A stretch of DNA of 64,000 nt from positions 1-64,000 of the forward strand of contig CAXKVR010000079.1 in assembly GCA_964058845.1 (NCBI GenBank). Direction: 5' to 3'. Shown piece by piece: positions 59,104 through 64,000 of the stretch; position 1 is the first letter of the stretch, and every line of letters starts with the position of its first letter. This DNA is from Carex sylvatica. Its lineage: Eukaryota; Streptophyta; Magnoliopsida; Poales; Cyperaceae. Both the position numbers and the translations under genes were made by a program. The notes below the pieces were generated by a model. The model saw only the letters and a program-made list of their open reading frames with translations, was not told the origin of the DNA and made no database searches.

Positions 59104-60447
59104 TTGTAAGATTTTAAAAGAACCTAAATAGGGACCCAAGTTGTAACTTCATTGTGAACCAAAGAATTTTGTTTTATTAGAAGCTTTATTTGAAATGAGC
59201 ATAATTTAACATCTATATTACCATTTTAATATTTAATAAAATGGGCTCAGCCAGTTCCTGATCCTACACTGTCAACTGTCAATTTATTAAGAGTAAAACT
59301 TGGATTACAAGCTATGTTGATAATAAAACAGTACAGTTATGCAGGAAATGAAGGGCAAAGAATGACAATTAAAAAAACTTTTGCTGGATGTTTTATTTTT
59401 ACCTGGATGACAAGCAAAGGCTTTAGATATGGCATAGATCGATGGTGCTTTATTTACAGTGAAAGCCTTCAGGTATTTCTTTAATTTTATTATTATTATT
59501 ATTATTGTTTTAATAATTTATAATATTCTGCTTTATGCTAAAAGTGGTTCTGTTATATTTGAACTGAAATGCTTCTACTGGTTCTATTCTCAGTCACTAG
59601 AGGGGGAGGGAGGTGTAATACAATAATTTTCTATCAATGTGAGAAAGATTTTAAAGTCTCACCTCTTTAGTACTTCTCAAGTTGAAGGGTGTATTGGTTG
59701 GTGGTTCCATTCATCTGAATTATTCATTATTGTTGAATAATTGGAGAATACTTGAATTTTGGTACTTCCATATTATTTTAGGTAGTGATGGGCTACATGT
59801 CCACACCATATATTTTGGTTCTGCTGATAGTCTGTCAGATTGATCATTTGTTGGGTGTTTTCATATCTATAATCTCTGGTTTGTATGTTCAAACTTTATT
59901 GAAGGTCCATTCCCATATTTATATTAGTTTTTTTTTTTCTATTTAAATTCTGTTCTTAATTTCGTCATTATTCTGTAAAAAATTTGGTTTGTATGTTCAG
60001 ACTTTGTTGAAGGCCCATACTCCTGTTTATATCAGGTTATTTTTTTCTATTTAAATTCTGTTCTTAATTTAGTCATTATTTTGTAAATATTTTTATGATT
60101 AGGACATTTGAAAACCAAAGAAGAAACAGATGCCGTTATCTTTGGAATTTTTTTGCTCGCATGTGATTATCAGTTTGGACTGTCAGTTTGCTCTTGGAAT
60201 TTTTTTGCTCGCATGTGATTATCAGTTTGGACTGTCAGTTTGCTCTTTTGACAAAGGCATCAATTTTTTATAAGGGAGTGTGAATAAAATTTATAAAATG
60301 TGTTTGTATTGTGCTGGTTCAGTGATATGTTGGCTGTGGAGATGTTAGATAGAATGGTATTTTTATATTAGAAATACAAAAGTGTGTGATTTGTGGAGTA
60401 TTAGTGTGGGTCTTAGGCATTGATGTTCCATGTCTTGCAAATAACAT
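59104..60447 (+). other. Unit 2 distal body with two short tandem duplications
   Basis: 59240-59500 matches 49660-49900 of unit 1. 59877-59990 and 59991-60100 are tandem copies (GGTTTGTATGTTCA.ACTTT.TTGAAGG), and 60138-60195 and 60196-60249 are almost identical copies of TTTTTTTGCTCGCATGTGATTATCAGTTTGGACTG. No coding gene. Confidence 0.65.
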
Positions 60448-60511
60448 TTGTTCATCTTTGAAAAAGGCGAATTTCATTCTGTTCAAATTTGCCTTTTTCA
60501 AAGATGAACAA
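60448..60511 (+). ncRNA. Near-perfect 27-bp hairpin
   Basis: TTGTTCATCTTTGAAAAAGG.. (60448-60474) pairs with the arm 60485-60511 across a 10-base loop CATTCTGTTC; the only imperfection is one G opposite T. Such a stem could give small RNAs if transcribed, or be a recent fold-back of a short inverted duplication. Confidence 0.55.
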
Positions 60512-60654
60512 GGCAACATTTGGATTATTAGCATTAATCTTAACAGGGATAATTGCCATCCTCTCTCAACACATCATAGTCATTACCTTATACTGGTAAA
60601 CCATCTTCACCTAGTATCAGCTACAACCACCACAAGCACTCTTTTCTCTCCTTA

Positions 60655-60785
60655 CTAAAAGCCAAAAGCCCCATAGATTGATTCTAAATTAGGGTTTGCT
60701 GAGGCTGACAAGATAGGAGAATGGAGCCCCCCATATACAGTGCTGAAGGACCATGTAACGTGATTGATGGTTGATCTGATGCTGA
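60655..60785 (+). ncRNA. Degenerate third copy of the unit leader
   Basis: AAAGCCCCATAGATTGATTCTAAATTAGGGTTTGCTGAGGC..GATAGGAGAATGGAGC..GATCTAAAATATTACAGGG corresponds to the leaders at 47030 and 56045, with a large part of the middle deleted. It is joined directly to the sequence that precedes the tRNA-like domain. Confidence 0.6.
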
Positions 60786-60909
60786 TCTAAAATATTACAG
60801 GGTGTGACAATGAATGAATGGGTACGTAATTTTGTTGTTTCCTGTGATGTGAAAGATCCCTTTTGAATATAAGGGTAATTTATCTGCTCATTTGTTTACC
60901 TTTTAAAAT

Positions 60910-60984
60910 GGATCTTTAGCTCAAATACACTTGGATAGAGTCCCTGAACCTCAGGGGGATGATGGTTCGAATCCATCAAGATCC
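60910..60984 (+). ncRNA. tRNA-like domain, copy 3
   Basis: Same acceptor stem and T-arm as copies 1 and 2; middle hairpin CCCTG-AACCT-CAGGG; D-loop of 15 bases. The upstream GCTCATTTGTTTACCTTTTAAAAT is shared with copy 1. Confidence 0.6.
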
Positions 60985-61504
60985 TTAGAACTGAGACAAT
61001 ATTGTGTGATTATGTAATGTGTTCATGAGTTTAAGAACAATATATGATGATGATTCATGAGGCTATGCAAATAGCCAGTTACTATGGAAAGAATGTGAAA
61101 TAAACCAGTGGGACATTGGTGTTTCCGGTGTATGTCGTTTGGTAAGTTACTGAGAACAATTTGGTCCATCAGTAAACTTTTTTACTTCTATTGATTTCCT
61201 TCCGCATTCAAGTACAAAGTTTTGAATCAATTCAAGCTGAATTAGGTATTTCCTAATTATGATATTTTTATTAAATTTAATTCAAGGAACAAGGATAGAA
61301 CATTAATAAACAAGAGAAAAATTGAATATTTCATAGTTTCATGTTAAGGTTTACCATCATTTGTTCCTTGTACCTTAAAATTTGGAAAGTTATAGAATTA
61401 GGGTGTAACTGTTAATTTATGTGATATTCTTGTTTAATGGTCATTTTATATACGGTCTTATTCAACTTACCAGAAATCTCCGAAACTATTTTTTACCTTT
61501 TCAG
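60985..61504 (+). other. Spacer between the tRNA-like domain and relic G
   Basis: Aligned with 50210-50500 of unit 1 (TTGTTCC.TGTACCTTAA, TATACGGTCTT). No gene. Confidence 0.5.
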
Positions 61505-61898
61505 CTTGAGGTGAGGTTGGAGGGATATGGAAATTACTCGACTCAAACAAAGAGGATCATGGATAGTTTTTGGCAATCATGACTTAGAGCTTCTTAGTAC
61601 TCCTTGGTACTATTAAGGAGTCTTAAGCTCACTGAACAGGTACTCCTTTATCAAGCTTAATGCCACCTCTTTAGTGCTCATTTTGTTCATTTTTCTTAAA
61701 CTTGCTCAAGTTTTTAAGTCATAATTTCACATAGCTTAAGCATTTTGTCAAGTTTAAAGCTTTCTTAAAAAAGTTACTTTTTAACTTTATTGCTGAACGG
61801 GTGCTCCTTGGTGCAGCTTAAAATTTAAGCATCATATGGTTGTCGAACACTACCACGATGAACATAGTACCACTATACCAGACGACCACTTGTAAACA
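61505..61898 (+). pseudogene. WAT1-related exon 7 relic (copy G), interrupted
   Basis: After TTTTCAG, CTTGAGGTGAGG.. to GAGGATCATGG (61563) and, after about 290 bases of inserted sequence, GATGAACATAGTACCACTATACCAGACGACCACTTGTAAA (61857-61895) are recognisable as exon 7. The rest of the exon is lost. A second insertion at about 61915-62215 (rich in GAACTTT/AATTATTC motifs) separates it from its flank, which resumes at 62218 with AAATACACAAATGATAGAAAACTAGGTGTTTC. Confidence 0.75.
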
Positions 61899-62217
61899 TA
61901 GTGACGAGATACCTGATTTATACTCAAATTATACCTGTTTAATTCTTTTTTTGGGTGATGCCGAACTGAACGGAATTATTCGATTAACCGAACTTTGACG
62001 AACTTTATGAACTTTTTCTGAATTATTCATGAACTTTTTTCCGAATTTTTTCAAGAACAATTATTTGTTTTTGTTGTTTTTTTTGCTCTCTTGCAAGATT
62101 GAGATTTCTAACTCGGATAATTCTGAATCATTCTCGAATTATATCTGAATTATTTTCGAATCACGAATTTTTGATCTCGCCGAACCGAACCTGAATAATT
62201 CATTTGTTACTATGCTT

Positions 62218-62677
62218 GTAAATACACAAATGATAGAAAACTAGGTGTTTCTAATAATTTGTGTTAGAGATAGCTGGTGAAGTTAGTTCTGTTATGGGAT
62301 GCATGTCAGCGTAAATTCAATATTTTGTGTAAATAATTGTTCTCTTCAACTTTCTTGGCTTAAGCTCCATAATCTTGTTGATAAGCGAAAATTTTTACTG
62401 GTACAAATCCTGGTACATAAATACTTTCGCTAATTCATCAAACATTTTGTGCACACATAAATAGATGAATCACGCATGCTGTTAACCAACAGCAAACTAT
62501 TAACAAACATCACTGAGAGGCAGAAATTACATCAGCAGCACAAACAAATCAACAGCATAAACACATGAAATAATACATTCTAGTAGGCGCTTCCTCAGGA
62601 AACAAACAAATTAGCTCTCTGTGATGCCAGAGCATGAAAGAACCCAGAGATTAAGTTATTCAGAAGCTAGGGAGTAT
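62218..62677 (+). other. 3' flank module of relic G
   Basis: Homologous to 3640-4030 and 50660-51060 (GTTATGGGATGCATGTCAGCGTAAATTC, CACGCATGCTGTTAACCAACAGC, GGCGCTTCCTCAGGAAACAA). Confidence 0.6.
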
Positions 62678-63197
62678 TAGGGTTGTTCAAACGGTCAGTT
62701 CTAAAACCGAATCGACCGAATTAAAATGTCAAACTGAACTAAATTTCGGTTTGTTTGATTGAACCAAATAGAAGAATTCAATCTCAAAAAAATTAAAACT
62801 TAATGCATGAGTCAATACATTCATAATTTCATAAAAATAAAAATTAAGATATCATTACAGACATGGTTCAATTTTATATAGATATATTGATGTTCTAAAA
62901 TATTCAAAGTTCTTCATTAATATTTATTCTTGATTTTTAAATCCAAAATAAATAAAAGAGTCAAAATAATACGTAAATTATTATATAACCGGTTGGTTCG
63001 GTTTATTCGGTTTTGAGATCATCGGAGTTTCACTTTACCTTCTCATTTATTTTCTTTTCGTTTTTTCTTTGTTTTCAACTCATATAACGCTCAGACTTCG
63101 TGAGCAGCTTAGATTTCTTATTTTTTTAGAATCGTTCACTACTTTTTATTACTAGATTTCTTATGAAGTAATTCGGTTTAAATGGTTCGGTTCGGTT
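62678..63197 (+). repeat. hAT-like element left end (TAGGGTTGTTCAAACGG)
   Basis: TAGGGTTGTTCAAACGGTCAG begins at 62678 within the flank sequence GCTAGGGAGTAT, close to where the element at 34311 inserted in another copy. The interior has GGTTCGGTT motifs (GGTTGGTTCGGTTTATTCGG). A matching right end is not seen before the next MITE. Confidence 0.55.
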
Positions 63198-63395
63198 TTC
63201 TCACATAGATAGAAAATCACTACTTTTTAAGAAATCTAGACAATTCAAAAGTAGTGATTTTCTATCTATGTAATAAAATAGTTTACAAATTTTAAAAAAT
63301 GTAAAACTTAGTTTGCAAGTACAATGAAGATCATATTGTACAGTTCAAATCGACTATTTGAACTTTGAAAACGAAGATATAAGAATAAGAATGAG
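63198..63395. repeat. Fold-back MITE, left arm truncated
   Basis: Centre ACATAGATAGAAAATCACTACTTTT / AAAAGTAGTGATTTTCTATCTATGT is a strong palindrome (63205-63270); the right arm continues with AGTTTGCAAGTACAATGAAGATCATATTG.. to about 63390. Confidence 0.65.
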
Positions 63396-64000
63396 ATACG
63401 AGAATGTGTAATGTAAAAAGCTCCATACCTTGGCATTTATCTTCAGAAGGAAATCTCTTGAAGAATCCTCTTTTTCCAAGGTCGTTCAAGGGACAAAAAA
63501 AAATACTTCTTTGTAAATTGTTCTTAAGTAAATATACTGTCATTGACTGAATCTTAAGACAATAAATATATTTTAAAAGGGAAGACCAATTTCACTAAAT
63601 ATGTAACACCAATTAGCATTTTTCAGTCAATAACTAAAAGCAATATATTGAGTATACTAAAATACTTAGAAAAAAAAAAATTATATGCTTTTCCACATTT
63701 AATTTATCAAATATCACCATCGCAACCAATATTTGCGGCATTGTAACCCTTCCAAATTTTGAAAAACAGAGAATTCAAAAAATAAATTATATGATAGACA
63801 AAACAATTATGAAACACTGCAGGTAATTAGAACTTTTAGCTTTTTGCCATTTAAAACTCTTCTGTAATTTTCAAAAGACAAGAATAACAATTAATTTAGA
63901 AAATACTGGACTTAAAGTTTGTAAAATTCTGCAGTAAATGCTTTAGATAGTATTCTATGTGAAAGCCTAAACGTGTTCCTTAAACATCAAATAATACAAT
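63396..64000. other. Right edge, start of a further copy of the poly(A)-polymerase-side segment
   Basis: TCGCAACCAATATTTGCGGCATTGTAACCCTTCCAAAT (63720-63757) matches 52852-52880 joined to 53003-53016. No exon of a recognisable gene is reached before the window ends. Confidence 0.5.

Noticed and set aside
50137..60984. Genuine tRNA genes
   Set aside because: The T-arm and acceptor stem are good, but the anticodon arm has a 3-5 nt loop and the D-loop is too long, so no amino acid can be assigned.

Overview
The window looks like nuclear DNA of a dicotyledonous plant. It is AT-rich by eye, its genes have short exons and AT-rich GT..AG introns, and the one recognisable gene family is the plant-specific WAT1-related (UMAMIT, nodulin MtN21/EamA-like) transporter family. 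It also holds a Ty3/gypsy chromovirus and dozens of MITE-type repeats. I cannot name the species. The main theme is birth and death of a tandem WAT1-related cluster that has been heavily used as a landing site by transposons.

WAT1-related cluster (1-46100). Copy A (+, exons 2-7; exon 1 lies left of the window), copy B (-, 11221-4925, complete, 371 aa) and copy D (+, 29188-33476, complete, 369 aa) keep intact frames and splice sites with the same seven-exon layout. Copy C (-, 27454-24482) has a 17-codon in-frame deletion in exon 1, a destroyed exon 3 splice donor and a replaced C-terminus. Copy E (+, 35438-46074) is a clear pseudogene with a 7.2-kb LTR retrotransposon in intron 5. Two further exon 7 relics (F at 50503, G at 61505) lie to the right. 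Because the paralogs align closely, many insertions can be checked against an empty site within the same window, with exact target-site duplications.

The stretch 11.2-23.6 kb holds fragments of unrelated genes: a vacuolar sorting receptor (13613-16010), an RRM RNA-binding protein (20051-20213), an MSI1/RBBP4-type WD40 exon (20906-21232, -) and an unrecognised coiled-coil gene (-). Two sequences with the hallmarks of Helitron 3' ends (hairpin, 11-12 nt, CTAG, then T) lie at 16330 (+) and 17606 (-), so Helitron-mediated capture is a reasonable explanation. Long fold-back MITEs crowd this stretch, often embedded in (TA)n(GA)n microsatellites.

The right third (46-64 kb) is made of tandemly duplicated units that I cannot match to a known gene: a TATA-type promoter, a 5' leader containing the ATTAGGGTTT motif, an intron, a conserved hairpin, and about 3 kb further on a 73-76-nt tRNA-like domain, then a WAT1 exon 7 relic, then (minus strand) a broken nuclear poly(A)-polymerase gene. 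The leader, hairpin and tRNA-like domain each occur three times. The tRNA-like domain has a perfect acceptor stem and T-arm but no canonical anticodon loop. This chimeric, probably non-coding unit is the most unusual thing in the window.
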